Source: Nocardioides daeguensis
GTDB lineage: Bacteria; Actinomycetota; Actinomycetes; Propionibacteriales; Nocardioidaceae
Direction of reading: 5' to 3'
DNA: 64,000 bases
NCBI RefSeq assembly: GCF_019192965.1
Contig: NZ_JAHTKU010000010.1
Coordinates: forward strand, 1-64,000
Shown here: piece after piece, positions 26,400-36,952 of the stretch
Position numbering within the stretch: position 1 is the first letter of the stretch
Layout of the letters: each line of letters begins with the position of its first letter
Notes under the pieces: model-generated
The model's database searches: none
The model's input: only the letters and a program-made list of their open reading frames with translations
Told to the model about the DNA's origin: nothing
Program-made: the position numbers and the translations under genes

Positions 26400-28876
26400 C
26401 GGTCTCGACAGGTTCGACCGGCGGGGGTGTCGAGAAGACCGACCTGGTCACCGTCACCATCGACGGCGTCCAGGTCAGCGTCCCCAAGGACACCCTGGTC
26501 ATCCGGGCCGCGGAGCAGATCGGCGTGCAGATCCCGCGGTTCTGCGACCACCCGCTGCTCGCCCCGGTCGGTGCCTGTCGCCAGTGCCTGGTCGACGTAC
26601 CCGACGCCGGCAACGGCCGTGGCTTCCCCAAGCCCCAGGCCTCCTGCACCCTGCCCGTTGCCGAGGGCATGGTGGTCAGCACCCAGGTGACCAGCCCGGT
26701 GGCGGACAAGGCGCAGCAGGGCGTGATGGAGCTGCTGCTCATCAACCACCCGCTCGACTGCCCGGTCTGCGACAAGGGCGGCGAGTGCCCGCTGCAGAAC
26801 CAGGCGATGTCCAACGGCCGCGGCGACTCGCGCTTCTCCGACGAGCGCAACCGCGGCGTGAAGCGCACCTTCCCGAAGCCGATCAACCTGTCGCCGACGG
26901 TGCTGCTCGACCGCGAGCGCTGCATCGTGTGCCAGCGCTGCACGCGCTTCGCCGACGAGATCGCGGGCGACCCGTTCATCGCCCTGGTCGAGCGTGGCGC
27001 CCAGCAGCAGATCGGCATCGCCGAGGACGCCCCCTTCCTGTCGTACTTCTCCGGCAACGTGATCCAGATCTGCCCGGTCGGCGCGCTGACCTCCGAGCAG
27101 TACCGCTTCCGGTCCCGCCCCTTCGACCTGGTCTCGACGCCGGGCATCGCCGAGCACGACGCGTGTGGCTCCGCGATCCGGGTCGACCACCGACGGGGCA
27201 CGGTGCTGCGCCGCCAGGCCGGCAACGACCCGGCGGTCAACGAGGAGTGGATCAGCGACAAGGACCGGTTCGCCTTCGCCTACACCCACGGCGACGACCG
27301 GATCACCTACCCGCAGGTCCGCGACGACGACGGCAGCCTGCGACCTGCCTCGTGGCCCGAGGCCTTCACCGTCGCGGCCCGCGGCCTCGCCGCGGCCAAG
27401 GCGGCGGGCGGCGTCGGCGTGCTGACCGGCGGCCGGCTCAGCGCGGAGGACGCCTACGCCTACAGCAAGCTCGCCCGGGTCGCGCTCGACACCAACGACA
27501 TCGACTTCCGGGCCCGCCCGCACTCCGCCGAGGAGGCGGCGTTCCTCGCCGCGTCGGTCGTGCTGACCGGTCCCGGCAACGGCGGCGTGACGTACGACGA
27601 CCTCGAGTCCGCCGCGAAGGTGGTCCTCGTCGGCCTGGAGCCCGAGGACGAGGCCGCCGCGGTCTTCCTGCGGCTGCGCAAGTCGGTCCGTGCCGGAGGC
27701 ACCGAGGTGGTCAGCCTCGCGCCGTTCACCACGCGCGGCCTGGCGAAGCTGTCGGCCCGCGTGGTCCCGACCGCTCCCGGCGACGAGCCGGCCGCGTTGC
27801 GGGCCCTCGCCGCCGAGCTGGACGCCACCTCGGTCCTCCTGGTGGGCGAGCGGATGGCCGTCGTACCGGGTGCCCTGGGAGCCGCCGCCGAGGTCGCCGC
27901 CGCCAGCGGGGCCCGGTTGGCCTGGGTGCCGCGCCGCGCGGGTGACCGCGGAGCGCTCGAGGCCGGCTGCCTGCCGACCCTGCTGCCCGGCGGTCGACCG
28001 GTCGCCGACCCGCAGGCCCGCGTCGACGTCGCCACCGCCTGGGGCGTCGCGCACCTGCCCGAGGCCGAGGGCCGCAGCGCCGACGCGATCGTCGAGGCGC
28101 TCGCCGCCGGGACCCTCGGCGGCCTGGTCATCGCGGGCGTCGACCCCGACGACACCACGGACCCGGCCGCCACCCGCGCCGCGATCGACGCGGCCGGCTT
28201 CGTGGTCGCCCTCGACCTGCGGCGCACCGAGGTCACCGACCGGGCCGACGTGGTCTTCCCGGTCGCGCCGACCACCGACAAGGCAGGCACCTTCGTCAAC
28301 TGGGAGGGCCGGGTCCGCACCTGGGAGGCCGCCCTGCACAACCCGGCCTCGCTGCCCGACCTGCGCGCCCTGTCCGGCATCGCCGAGGAGATGGCCCGGC
28401 TGGGTGAGGGGAGTCCGCTCGGGTTCCGCACCGTCGAGGAGGCCCGCGCCGAGATGGCCCAGTTGGGATCGTGGGACGGGGTTCGGGTCGAGGCGTCACC
28501 AACTTCGGTCGAGTCGTCACGAACTGACCGAGGAAGTGACGACTCAACCGGAGAACGTGACGACTCAACGGTCCGGCTCGCCACGTGGAAGCAGCTGCTC
28601 GACAACGGCTCGATGCAGGACGGCGACAAGTACCTCAAGGCGACGGCGCGCACGCCGGTCGCGCTGGTCACGCCGGGCGACTTCGACCGCTACGGACCGA
28701 CCGTCACCCTCACCGGCGACCGCGGTTCGATGACCCTGCCGGCCGAGATCTGCGACGACCTCGTCGAGGGCGTGGTCTGGGTGCCGGCCGGCTCGGTGGG
28801 CAACGGAGTCCTCGCCGACCTGGCGTCCCCCGGCGCCGCGGTCACCATCACGGGAGCGGAAGGGGTGCACGGATGA
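26396..28876 (+). CDS. nuoG: NADH-quinone oxidoreductase subunit G
   Basis: 826-aa Fe-S subunit. In order: an N-terminal [2Fe-2S] ferredoxin domain ([18 protein letters not shown]), the His-Cys3 4Fe-4S loop in [18 protein letters not shown], two more [4Fe-4S] motifs ([10 protein letters not shown] and the [11 protein letters not shown] region), then a molybdopterin-oxidoreductase-like domain without cofactor function. Two non-conserved segments look repeat-derived: the start ([14 protein letters not shown]) and residues ~700-727 (Ser/Asp/Thr/Arg-rich). A conserved [18 protein letters not shown] tail follows. Overlaps nuoF and nuoH by ATGA. Confidence 0.95.
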   Translation: MTVSTGSTGGGVEKTDLVTVTIDGVQVSVPKDTLVIRAAEQIGVQIPRFCDHPLLAPVGACRQCLVDVPDAGNGRGFPKPQASCTLPVAEGMVVSTQVTSPVADKAQQGVMELLLINHPLDCPVCDKGGECPLQNQAMSNGRGDSRFSDERNRGVKRTFPKPINLSPTVLLDRERCIVCQRCTRFADEIAGDPFIALVERGAQQQIGIAEDAPFLSYFSGNVIQICPVGALTSEQYRFRSRPFDLVSTPGIAEHDACGSAIRVDHRRGTVLRRQAGNDPAVNEEWISDKDRFAFAYTHGDDRITYPQVRDDDGSLRPASWPEAFTVAARGLAAAKAAGGVGVLTGGRLSAEDAYAYSKLARVALDTNDIDFRARPHSAEEAAFLAASVVLTGPGNGGVTYDDLESAAKVVLVGLEPEDEAAAVFLRLRKSVRAGGTEVVSLAPFTTRGLAKLSARVVPTAPGDEPAALRALAAELDATSVLLVGERMAVVPGALGAAAEVAAASGARLAWVPRRAGDRGALEAGCLPTLLPGGRPVADPQARVDVATAWGVAHLPEAEGRSADAIVEALAAGTLGGLVIAGVDPDDTTDPAATRAAIDAAGFVVALDLRRTEVTDRADVVFPVAPTTDKAGTFVNWEGRVRTWEAALHNPASLPDLRALSGIAEEMARLGEGSPLGFRTVEEARAEMAQLGSWDGVRVEASPTSVESSRTDRGSDDSTGERDDSTVRLATWKQLLDNGSMQDGDKYLKATARTPVALVTPGDFDRYGPTVTLTGDRGSMTLPAEICDDLVEGVVWVPAGSVGNGVLADLASPGAAVTITGAEGVHG
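26400..26438. repeat. Repeat-like insertion at the nuoG 5' end
   Basis: GGTCTCGACAGGTTCGACCG and the following GGTGTCGAGAAGACC form a partial inverted repeat (GGTCTCGA against TCGAGAAGACC). This encodes only the variable head of NuoG, and conservation begins at the [10 protein letters not shown] segment. It has the look of the short palindromic repeats common in Nocardioides genomes, from memory of that genus and not from a search. Confidence 0.35.
28498..28572. repeat. Inverted and direct repeats inside nuoG
   Basis: GAGTCGTCAC (28511-28520) and GTGACGACTC (28536-28545) are perfect 10-bp inverted arms. GTGACGACTCAAC occurs twice in direct order (28536 and 28557). The stretch encodes a hydrophilic Ser/Thr/Asp/Arg linker between conserved NuoG blocks and keeps the frame. 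Confidence 0.65.
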
Positions 28877-30183
28877 ACGACTCGCTGAGCCTGTTCGGCA
28901 ACGATCCCTGGTGGGTCGTCGGTCTCAAGACCCTGCTGATCTTCGTCATCCTGGTCGTGCTCACGCTGTTCAACATCTGGTGGGAGCGCCGGGTCGTGGC
29001 CCGGATGCAGCACCGGATCGGACCCAACGTGAACGGGCCCTTCGGCCTGCTGCAGTCGTTGGCCGACGGCGTGAAGCTGGCCTTCAAGGAGGACCTGATC
29101 CCCAAGGCCGCCGACAAGGTGGTCTTCGTCCTCGCGCCCGTGATCGTCGTGGTGCCGGCCTTCGTGACGTTCAGCGTCATCCCGTTCGGTCCCGAGGTGA
29201 GCTTCTTCGGGCAGCGGACACCGCTCCAGCTGACCGACATGCCGGTGGCGGTGCTGTTCGTGATGGCGATCGCCTCGATCGGCATCTACGGCATCGTCCT
29301 GGGCGGCTGGTCCAGCGGGTCGACGTACTCCCTGCTCGGTGGCCTGCGCTCGAGCGCCCAGATGATCTCCTACGAGGTCGCGATGGGCCTCGCGCTGGTC
29401 GCGGTGTTCATGTACGCCGGCTCGATGTCGACCAGCGAGATCGTGGCCGCCCAGGACGACCTGTGGTTCGGGCTGATCCTGCTGCCGTCGTTCGTGATCT
29501 ACGCGATCGCGATGGTCGGTGAGACCAACCGGGCGCCGTTCGACCTCCCCGAGGCCGAGGGTGAGCTGGTCGGCGGCTTCCACACCGAGTACTCCAGCCT
29601 GAAGTTCGCGCTGTTCTTCCTCGCCGAGTACATCAACATGGCGACCGTCTCGGCCCTGGCCACGACGCTCTTCCTCGGCGGCTGGCACGCGCCGTTCTGG
29701 ATCGACCAGGTGTGGGCCGGCGCCAACGAGGGCTACTGGCCGGTGCTGTGGTTCTTCGGCAAGGTGCTGTTCTTCATCTTCGTCTTCATCTGGCTGCGCG
29801 GCTCGCTGCCGCGACTGCGCTACGACCAGTTCATGGCGTTCGGCTGGAAGCGGCTGATCCCCGTCTCGCTCGTGTGGATCGTCGCGGTCGCCACGATGCG
29901 GGCCGCGCGCAACGAGGGCGTGTTCGACGAGGGCTTCGGCGCCAACCAGCAGTTCTGGATGATCCTGGCCGGGGTGGTGCTGGTCGTCCTGCTGCTGACC
30001 TTCCTCATCCCCGAGAAGGGCGCCGAGGCCGAGGTCGCGACCGCCACGCCGCGCGCCGGGGGCTTCCCGGTGCCGCCCATGCCGGCAGGGGGCGCCGTGC
30101 GCGGTGCCGCCGCACCGCTGGTGTTCCGAACCGATGCCACCGTCAGTGAGACCGTCCGCGATTCAGGGGTGAGCAATGGCTGA
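28873..30183 (+). CDS. nuoH: NADH-quinone oxidoreductase subunit H
   Basis: 436-aa membrane subunit that joins the quinone cavity to the proton-pumping arm. [21 protein letters not shown] and [20 protein letters not shown] are the invariant cytoplasmic loops. About eight helices, plus a C-terminal extension (after [13 protein letters not shown]) with Pro/Gly/Ala-rich sequence as seen in actinobacteria. It starts in the nuoG stop and overlaps nuoI by 8 nt. Confidence 0.96.
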   Translation: MNDSLSLFGNDPWWVVGLKTLLIFVILVVLTLFNIWWERRVVARMQHRIGPNVNGPFGLLQSLADGVKLAFKEDLIPKAADKVVFVLAPVIVVVPAFVTFSVIPFGPEVSFFGQRTPLQLTDMPVAVLFVMAIASIGIYGIVLGGWSSGSTYSLLGGLRSSAQMISYEVAMGLALVAVFMYAGSMSTSEIVAAQDDLWFGLILLPSFVIYAIAMVGETNRAPFDLPEAEGELVGGFHTEYSSLKFALFFLAEYINMATVSALATTLFLGGWHAPFWIDQVWAGANEGYWPVLWFFGKVLFFIFVFIWLRGSLPRLRYDQFMAFGWKRLIPVSLVWIVAVATMRAARNEGVFDEGFGANQQFWMILAGVVLVVLLLTFLIPEKGAEAEVATATPRAGGFPVPPMPAGGAVRGAAAPLVFRTDATVSETVRDSGVSNG

Positions 30184-30739
30184 CCAGCCCAAGGGCCCGT
30201 CGCTCAAGGAGCAGTTCTGGGACCCGGTCGCCGGGTTCGGGGTCACCTTCCGGACCATGTTCCGCAAGGTCGTCACCGAGCAGTACCCCAAGGAGAAGTT
30301 CCCCACCGCACCGCGCTTCCACGGCCGCCACCAGCTCAACCGCTGGCCCGACGGCCTCGAGAAGTGCGTCGGCTGCGAGCTGTGCGCCTGGGCCTGCCCG
30401 GCCGACGCGATCTACGTGGAGGGCGCCGAGAACGACGACACCGTCGGCCCCGACGGCCAGTCCGGGCGCTACTCCGCCGGCGAGCGCTACGGCCGCGTCT
30501 ACCAGATCAACTACCTGCGTTGCATCCTGTGCGGGCTGTGCATCGAGGCCTGCCCGACCCGGGCGCTCACGATGACCAACGAGTACGAGCTCGCCGACGA
30601 CAGCCGCGCCAGCCTGATCTACGAGAAGTCCGACCTGCTGGCGCCGCTGCTGCCGGGCATGGAGCAGCCGCCCCACCCGATGCTGCTCGGCAACGACGAC
30701 GACTACTACCGCGGCGACTTCAAGGGGGCCGACCGGTGA
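30176..30739 (+). CDS. nuoI: NADH-quinone oxidoreductase subunit I
   Basis: 187-aa 8Fe ferredoxin-type subunit that carries clusters N6a and N6b. The two 4Cys motifs are [15 protein letters not shown] and [15 protein letters not shown]. An amphipathic N-terminal helix region precedes [18 protein letters not shown]. Normal family length. Its start overlaps the nuoH end, and GTGA couples it to nuoJ. Confidence 0.97.
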   Translation: MADQPKGPSLKEQFWDPVAGFGVTFRTMFRKVVTEQYPKEKFPTAPRFHGRHQLNRWPDGLEKCVGCELCAWACPADAIYVEGAENDDTVGPDGQSGRYSAGERYGRVYQINYLRCILCGLCIEACPTRALTMTNEYELADDSRASLIYEKSDLLAPLLPGMEQPPHPMLLGNDDDYYRGDFKGADR

Positions 30740-31581
30740 CCGCCTTCTGGGTCCTCGCGCCGATCATGGTGCTCGCCGCGCTCGGCATCCTGTTCGTGCG
30801 CAAGGCCGTCCACGCCGCGCTGCTGCTGGCCGTGGTGATGATCAGCCTCGCCGTCCTGTACGCCGTCCTCGAGGCGCCGTTCCTGTTCGCGGTGCAGATC
30901 ATCGTCTACACCGGCGCGATCCTGATGCTCTTCTTGTTCGTGCTGATGCTGGTCGGCGTCGACGCCTCCGACTCCACCGTCGAGACGATCAAGGGCCAGC
31001 GGCCGCTGGCCTGGGTGGTCGGCCTCGCCTTCGTGGTGGTGATGGTCGTCGGCCTGACCCAGCTCACCTTCGGCACCGCGGTCGGCCTCGAGGACGCCAA
31101 CTCCGGCGGCAACGTGCAGGCCCTCGCCGACCTGCTCTTCTCCCGCTACGTCTTCATCTTCGAGGCCACCAGCGCCCTGCTCATCACCGCAGCCGTCGGT
31201 GCGATGGTGCTCACCCACCGCGAGCGGCTCACGCCGAGGCGCACCCAGGCGAGCATCGCCGCCGACCGCGTCCGCGCCTACGCCGAGACCGGCGCCCACC
31301 TCGGCCCGCTGCCGCCGCCGGGCGTCTACGCCCGCCACAACGCGGTCGACACCCCGGCCCTGCTGCCCGACGGCAGCCCGGCGCCGGCGTCGGTCTCCCG
31401 GGTGCTCGCCGCGCGCGGCACCATGCAGCGGACGGGCCTGAAGGACATCGAGGCGATCGCCGACCAGCTGGGCGTGGATCCCGAGCATGCTCCCGAGACG
31501 GCCGGCAAGAGCGCCGCGACCGGATCGAGCGAGGAGAACGCCGCTCCCCTCGGCTCCGCTGCGCAGGAGGTTGACGAATGA
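30736..31581 (+). CDS. nuoJ: NADH-quinone oxidoreductase subunit J
   Basis: 281-aa membrane subunit with five helices, including [20 protein letters not shown] and the conserved [20 protein letters not shown] long hydrophilic C-terminal tail of ~100 residues (from about [11 protein letters not shown]) is typical of actinobacteria. GTG 30736 overlaps the nuoI stop. The 3' end ([16 protein letters not shown]) overlaps nuoK by ATGA. Confidence 0.94.
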   Translation: MTAFWVLAPIMVLAALGILFVRKAVHAALLLAVVMISLAVLYAVLEAPFLFAVQIIVYTGAILMLFLFVLMLVGVDASDSTVETIKGQRPLAWVVGLAFVVVMVVGLTQLTFGTAVGLEDANSGGNVQALADLLFSRYVFIFEATSALLITAAVGAMVLTHRERLTPRRTQASIAADRVRAYAETGAHLGPLPPPGVYARHNAVDTPALLPDGSPAPASVSRVLAARGTMQRTGLKDIEAIADQLGVDPEHAPETAGKSAATGSSEENAAPLGSAAQEVDE

Positions 31582-31871
31582 CCGAGTACGTCGTCCTGTC
31601 GGCGATCCTCTTCACGATCGGCTCCATCGGGGTGCTCACCCGGCGCAACGCGATCGTCGTGTTCATGTGCGTCGAGCTGATGCTCAACGCCTGCAACCTG
31701 GCGTTCGTGGCGTTCGCCCGCCAGCACGGCAACCTCGACGGCCAGGTCGCCGCCTTCTTCGTGATGGTGGTGGCCGCTGCCGAGGTCGTGGTCGGGCTCG
31801 CGATCATCATGACCATCTTCCGGACCCGTCGCTCGGCCTCGGTCGACGACGCGAGCCTGCTGAAGTTCTGA
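31578..31871 (+). CDS. nuoK: NADH-quinone oxidoreductase subunit K
   Basis: 97-aa three-helix antiporter-like subunit. The two functional glutamates are in [17 protein letters not shown] (second helix) and [13 protein letters not shown] (third helix). Length matches the family. ATG 31578 overlaps the nuoJ stop. Confidence 0.96.
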   Translation: MTEYVVLSAILFTIGSIGVLTRRNAIVVFMCVELMLNACNLAFVAFARQHGNLDGQVAAFFVMVVAAAEVVVGLAIIMTIFRTRRSASVDDASLLKF

Positions 31872-31878
31872 GGACGAG

Positions 31879-33840
31879 ATGATGCACGCACTGTCCGCGC
31901 TGACGCCCGCACTGACCCTCAAGGCCAGCGAGACCACCCACGTCCCCGTGGTCGCGCCGACCGCCGCCGACGGGGCGTTCACCCTGCTCTGGCTGATCAT
32001 CGCGCTGCCCCTGCTCGGTGCTGCCGTGCTGCTGCTCGGCGGCCGGTACACCGACAGGTTCGGCCACCTGCTCGGTACGGCGAGCGCCGCGTCGTCGTTC
32101 GTGATCAGCCTGGTGCTGTTCGTGAACCTGCTCGGCCGCGACGAGGACGAGCGTCAGGTCAGCCAGCACCTCTACGACTGGATCGACTCGGGCCGGCTGC
32201 ACATCGGCATGGACCTGCTCTACGACCCGCTCTCAGCGCTCTTCCTGCTGCTGATCACCGGTGTCGGCTCGCTGATCCACGTCTACTCGATCGGCTACAT
32301 GGCCCATGACCCGCGTCGGCGCCGGTTCTTCGCCTACCTGAACCTGTTCGTCGCGGCGATGCTCATGCTGGTTCTCGCGGAGAACTACGTGGGCCTGTTC
32401 CTCGGCTGGGAGGGCGTCGGCCTCGCGTCGTACCTCCTCATCGGCTTCTGGCAGCACAAGCCGTCGGCGGCCGCCGCGGCCAAGAAGGCGTTCGTCATCA
32501 ATCGCGTCGGCGACATGGGCCTGAGCCTGGCGATCTTCTTGATGATCGTCACCTTCGGCACGACCAGCTTCACCGGCGTCAGCGAGCTGGCCGGCGGCGC
32601 GACCGAGACCACCCTCAACTGGATCGGCGTGCTGCTCCTGGTCGGCGCGTGCGGCAAGTCGGCCCAGGTCCCGCTCCAGGCCTGGCTCCTCGACGCCATG
32701 GAGGGCCCGACCCCGGTCTCCGCCCTCATCCACGCGGCAACGATGGTGACGGCGGGTGTCTACCTGATCACCCGCTCCAACTTTGTCTTCGAGCTGGCGC
32801 CGACCGCGCAGACCGCGGTGGTCATCGTGGCCACGGTGACGCTGCTGTGGGGCGCGATCATCGGGTGCGCCAAGGACGACATCAAGAAGGGCCTGGCCGG
32901 CTCCACGATGAGCCAGATCGGCTACATGATGCTCGGCGCCGGTCTCGGCGTCGCGGGCTACGCCTTCGCGATCTTCCACCTGCTGACCCACGGCTTCTTC
33001 AAGGCCAACATGTTCCTCGGGGCCGGCTCGGTGATGCACGCGATGGACGACGACGTCGACATGCGTCACTACGGCGCACTGCGCACGGCGCTGCCCATCA
33101 CCTTCGCGACCTTCGCGCTCGGCTTCCTCGCGATCATCGGCATCCCGCCGTTCGCCGGCTTCTGGTCGAAGGACAAGATCATCGAGGTCGCGCTGACCGA
33201 GAACCCGGTGGTCGGCATCTGTGCCCTGCTCGGCGCGGGCATCACCGGCTTCTACATGACGCGGATGATGCTGATGACCTTCTTCACCAAGAAGCGCTGG
33301 GAGAAGGGGGTGCACCCCCACGAGAGCCCGTTGGTGATGACCATCCCGCTCATGGTCCTCGCCGCGCTCTCCGCGCTCGGCGGCCTGATGCTGGCCGGCA
33401 ACTGGATCGTCGACTGGCTCAGCCCGGTCGTCGGCCACGCCGAGCACGAGGAGCCGCCGCTCCCGGTCCTCGTCCTCACCCTGATCACGATCGCCGTGGT
33501 CGCCGCCGGCGTGGCGCTGGCCTGGGTGCTGGTGGGCCAGCGCGACGTCCCGCGCGCCGCGCCCGCCGACGTCTCGCTCGCCACCAAGGCCGCCCGCGCG
33601 GACCTCTACGGCGACGCGATCAACGAGGGCCTGGTCGTCAACCCGGGCCGCGCGACCGTGCGTGCGCTCACCGACGGTGACCGCACCCTCGTCGACGGCC
33701 TCTTCATGGGCGCGACCACGGTCTTCGCCGGCACCGGTGAGCTGCTCCGGCGGCTCCAGAACGGCTACGTCCGGTCCTACGCCCTCGGCATCGTCGGCGG
33801 CGCGCTGCTCCTCGTCCTGACCCTGGTGGTGGTGAACTGA
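31879..33840 (+). CDS. nuoL: NADH-quinone oxidoreductase subunit L
   Basis: 653-aa Mrp-antiporter-like proton channel at the distal end of the membrane arm. Signatures are [18 protein letters not shown] with the conserved Glu, [32 protein letters not shown] with the channel Lys, and [21 protein letters not shown]. The C-terminal lateral helix and anchor TM ([19 protein letters not shown]) are present. ATG 31879 or 31882 is possible; the gap to nuoK is 7 bp. Confidence 0.96.
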   Translation: MMHALSALTPALTLKASETTHVPVVAPTAADGAFTLLWLIIALPLLGAAVLLLGGRYTDRFGHLLGTASAASSFVISLVLFVNLLGRDEDERQVSQHLYDWIDSGRLHIGMDLLYDPLSALFLLLITGVGSLIHVYSIGYMAHDPRRRRFFAYLNLFVAAMLMLVLAENYVGLFLGWEGVGLASYLLIGFWQHKPSAAAAAKKAFVINRVGDMGLSLAIFLMIVTFGTTSFTGVSELAGGATETTLNWIGVLLLVGACGKSAQVPLQAWLLDAMEGPTPVSALIHAATMVTAGVYLITRSNFVFELAPTAQTAVVIVATVTLLWGAIIGCAKDDIKKGLAGSTMSQIGYMMLGAGLGVAGYAFAIFHLLTHGFFKANMFLGAGSVMHAMDDDVDMRHYGALRTALPITFATFALGFLAIIGIPPFAGFWSKDKIIEVALTENPVVGICALLGAGITGFYMTRMMLMTFFTKKRWEKGVHPHESPLVMTIPLMVLAALSALGGLMLAGNWIVDWLSPVVGHAEHEEPPLPVLVLTLITIAVVAAGVALAWVLVGQRDVPRAAPADVSLATKAARADLYGDAINEGLVVNPGRATVRALTDGDRTLVDGLFMGATTVFAGTGELLRRLQNGYVRSYALGIVGGALLLVLTLVVVN

Positions 33841-35351
33841 TGTTGCTCAGCCTGCTCGTCTGGCTGCCGATCGCCGGTGCGGTCGCCGTCGCGCTGCTGC
33901 CCCGCACGGTCAGCAAGACCGCCGGCCTCGGGGTCGCCCTGGCGACCCTGGTCGTCGGCGGGGTCGTCGCGGCCTCCTACGAGGTCGACGGCGGCCGTCA
34001 GCTCACCGAGGAGCACCAGTGGATCGAGGCGTTCGGGGTGCACTACGCCCTGGGCGTCGACGGCCTCGGCCTGCTCCTGGTGCTGCTGACCGTCCTGCTC
34101 GTGCCCCTGGTACTCGGCGCCGAGTGGTTCAAGGCCGACGCCGTCGGATCGGCCGGCGCCCGTTCCTTCGTGGCGTGGACCCTCGCCCTCGAGGGCCTCT
34201 CGCTCGCGGTGTTCTGCGCGACCGACGTCTTCTTGTTCTACGTGGTCTTCGAGGCGACGCTGATCCCGGCGTACTTCCTGGTCGGTGGCTTCGGCCGCGA
34301 GGGCCGGGGCGCGGCGGCGCTGAAGTTCTTGATGTTCCAGCTCGCGGGCGGCCTGATCCTGCTCGCCGCAGTGATCGGGCTGTACGTCGTCTCCGCCCAG
34401 CAGGGCGAGCCGTCGTACCTCCTCTCGGACCTCGAGAGGCTCGACATCGGCACCGAGGCCGGCCGCTGGCTGTTCTTCGGCTTCTTCATCGCCTTCGCGA
34501 TCAAGGCACCGCTGTTCCCGCTGCACACCTGGCTGGCCGACACGACCGAGAAGGCGACGCCGGGCACCGGCGTGCTGCTCGTGTGCATCCTCGACAAGAT
34601 CGGCACGTTCGGGATGATGCGGTTCTGCCTCGGCATCTTCCCCGAGGCCTCGCAGTGGGCGACGCCGCTGGTCATCACGCTCGCCTTGATCTCCGTGGTC
34701 TACGGCGCGTTCATCGCGATCGGGCAGGACGACATCTTCCGCCTGATCGGTCTCACCTCGTTGAGCCACTTCGGTCTGATCACGCTGGGCGTCTTCACGA
34801 TGACCAGCCAGGGCGGCACCGGCGCGATCCTCTACATGGTCAACCACGGCCTCGGCACCGCCGCGCTGTTCCTGGTCGCGGGCTACCTCTACGACCGCAG
34901 CGGCACCTCCTCGATCCGCGAGATGCGCGGCGTCGAGAAGGTCGCCCCGGTCCTGGCCGGCCTGCTGCTGGTCGCGGGCCTGGCCACGCTCGGACTGCCC
35001 GGCCTCTCGCCGTTCGTCAGTGAGTTCCTGGTGTTCGTGGCTGCCTTCGACTACGGCTGGTACGTCGGCGCGATCGCCGTCACCGCGGTCGTGCTGTCCG
35101 CGATCTACGTGCTGTGGATGTACCAGCGCACGATGACCGGTCCCACGCCCCCCGAGGCGGAGGCGGCGACCAAGGACCTCGGCGTCCGCGAGATCGTCGC
35201 CGTCGCGCCGTTGATGGCCGCGCTGGTGTTCTTCGGGTTCTACCCGGCGCCGCTGCTCGACGTGAGCAACCCGATGGTGGGTGACCTGATGCACCAGGTG
35301 GGGATCCAGGACGACCAGCCCACGGTCGCGCAGACGGAGGAGGCGCACTGA
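33840..35351 (+). CDS. nuoM: NADH-quinone oxidoreductase subunit M
   Basis: 503-aa antiporter-like proton-pumping subunit. The conserved glutamate is in FVVFEATLIPAYFLVG, and the channel lysine region is AIKAPLFPLHTWLADTTEKATPGT. AIGQDDIFRLIGLTSLSHFGLI follows. About 14 helices. It starts in the nuoL stop (TGATG) and its last bases overlap the nuoN start. Confidence 0.96.
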   Translation: MLLSLLVWLPIAGAVAVALLPRTVSKTAGLGVALATLVVGGVVAASYEVDGGRQLTEEHQWIEAFGVHYALGVDGLGLLLVLLTVLLVPLVLGAEWFKADAVGSAGARSFVAWTLALEGLSLAVFCATDVFLFYVVFEATLIPAYFLVGGFGREGRGAAALKFLMFQLAGGLILLAAVIGLYVVSAQQGEPSYLLSDLERLDIGTEAGRWLFFGFFIAFAIKAPLFPLHTWLADTTEKATPGTGVLLVCILDKIGTFGMMRFCLGIFPEASQWATPLVITLALISVVYGAFIAIGQDDIFRLIGLTSLSHFGLITLGVFTMTSQGGTGAILYMVNHGLGTAALFLVAGYLYDRSGTSSIREMRGVEKVAPVLAGLLLVAGLATLGLPGLSPFVSEFLVFVAAFDYGWYVGAIAVTAVVLSAIYVLWMYQRTMTGPTPPEAEAATKDLGVREIVAVAPLMAALVFFGFYPAPLLDVSNPMVGDLMHQVGIQDDQPTVAQTEEAH

Positions 35352-36952
35352 TGGAGTTCGTGAAGCCCGAGCTCGAGTACGCCGAGCTGCTGCCGCTCCT
35401 GATCGTCCTCGGCGGCGCCTGCGTCGGCGTCGCGCTGGAGGCCTTCCTCCCGCGTGGCACCCGTCGCCTGCCCCAGGTCGGCCTCGCCCTGGTCACCGTC
35501 GTCGCGGCGCTGGTGTCGACCGTCGTCGTCGGCATGGACCTCGACGAGCACCAGGGTGCCGACGGCGCCGAGGGCCGTGGCCTGGTCGGCGCGATGGGCA
35601 GCGTCGTGGTCGACGGCCCGACCGTCTACCTGTGGGGCCTGCTGCTGGTCTTCGCGCTCGGCGGGATCGCCCTCTTCGCCGAGCAGCGTCTCGAGGGCGG
35701 CGTGTCGGCCTTCACCGGCCAGGCGGCGGCGCTGCCCGGCAGCGAGGGGGAGCGCGAGGCCTCCACCCGCGGCCTGGAGCACACCGAGGTCTATCCGCTG
35801 CTGCTCTTCGCCGTCAGCGGCATGCTGCTCTTCCCGGCGTCCGGCGACCTGCTCACCATGTTCGTCGCCCTGGAGATCCTGTCCCTGCCGCTCTACCTGC
35901 TCTGCGGCCTGGCGCGCCGGCGTCGCCTGCTGAGCCAGGAGGCGGCGATGAAGTACTTCCTCCTCGGCGCCTTCGCCTCCGGCTTCTTCCTGTACGGCGC
36001 CGCGCTGGTCTACGGCTACGCGGGCTCGGTCAGCTTCGCCGGGATCAACGAGGCGGTCCGTGCCGGCTCGGCCAACCACGGCCTGCTGCTGGCCGGCATC
36101 GGCCTGCTCGCGGTCGGCCTGCTGTTCAAGATCGGCGCCGCGCCCTTCCAGGCCTGGACCCCGGACGTCTACCAGGGCGCGCCCACCGCGGTCACGGCGT
36201 TCATGGCCGCCGGCACCAAGGTCGCCGCCTTCGGCGCCCTGCTCCGGCTGCTCTACGTCGCCTTCGGCGGCGAGCGCTGGAGCTGGCAGCCGATGCTGTG
36301 GGTGATCGCGATCGCCTCCATGGTCCTCGGTGCCGTGCTCGCCATCGTGCAGAACGACGTGAAGCGGATGCTCGCCTACTCCTCGGTCGCCCACACCGGC
36401 TTCATCCTGGTCGGCGTGCTGGGCGTGCAGAGCGCCGGCGAGCTCGCGAAGGGCCAGTACACCTCGCTCGAGGGCGTGCTCTTCTACCTCACCACCTACG
36501 GCTTCGCCATGATCGGCGCCTTCGCGATCGTCACGCTGGTCCGTGACGCGGGCGGCGAGGCGACGGCGTACGAGCGCTGGGCCGGCCTGGGCCGGACCTC
36601 CCCGCTGGTGGCCGGCGCGTTCGCCTTCTTCCTGCTCTCCATGGCCGGGATCCCGCTCACGGCGGGCTTCATCGGCAAGTGGGCCGTGTTCACCTCCGCG
36701 CTGTCGGCGGGGGCGTGGCCGGTGGTTCTCGTGGCGATCGCGTGCAGCATCCTGGCGATCACGTTCTACGTCCGGCACATCCGGCTGATGTTCTTCACCG
36801 AGCCCAGCGCGGACGGCGCCGGGGTGGTCACCCGCTCCTCGCTGCTGACCTCCGGCACGATCACGGTGTGCCTGGTCGCCACCCTCGTGCTGGGTGTCGT
36901 GCCGGGCCCGGTTCTCGATCTGGTCACCCGTACGGGAGACTTCATCAGGTGA
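35351..36952 (+). CDS. nuoN: NADH-quinone oxidoreductase subunit N
   Basis: 533-aa third antiporter-like subunit. TMFVALEILSLPLYLLCGLA holds the conserved Glu. FKIGAAPFQAWTPDVYQGAPTAVTAFMA holds the channel Lys. VQNDVKRMLAYSSVAHTGFIL is the second lysine loop. Longer than E. coli NuoN, as in actinobacteria. It is followed by GTGA coupling to the polyprenyl synthase. Confidence 0.96.
   Translation: MEFVKPELEYAELLPLLIVLGGACVGVALEAFLPRGTRRLPQVGLALVTVVAALVSTVVVGMDLDEHQGADGAEGRGLVGAMGSVVVDGPTVYLWGLLLVFALGGIALFAEQRLEGGVSAFTGQAAALPGSEGEREASTRGLEHTEVYPLLLFAVSGMLLFPASGDLLTMFVALEILSLPLYLLCGLARRRRLLSQEAAMKYFLLGAFASGFFLYGAALVYGYAGSVSFAGINEAVRAGSANHGLLLAGIGLLAVGLLFKIGAAPFQAWTPDVYQGAPTAVTAFMAAGTKVAAFGALLRLLYVAFGGERWSWQPMLWVIAIASMVLGAVLAIVQNDVKRMLAYSSVAHTGFILVGVLGVQSAGELAKGQYTSLEGVLFYLTTYGFAMIGAFAIVTLVRDAGGEATAYERWAGLGRTSPLVAGAFAFFLLSMAGIPLTAGFIGKWAVFTSALSAGAWPVVLVAIACSILAITFYVRHIRLMFFTEPSADGAGVVTRSSLLTSGTITVCLVATLVLGVVPGPVLDLVTRTGDFIR

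Noticed and set aside
27990..28880. Possible second NuoG-like or formate dehydrogenase gene
   Set aside because: The segment is continuous in frame with the NuoG start and lacks its own start or cofactor motifs; it is the NuoG C-terminal domain.
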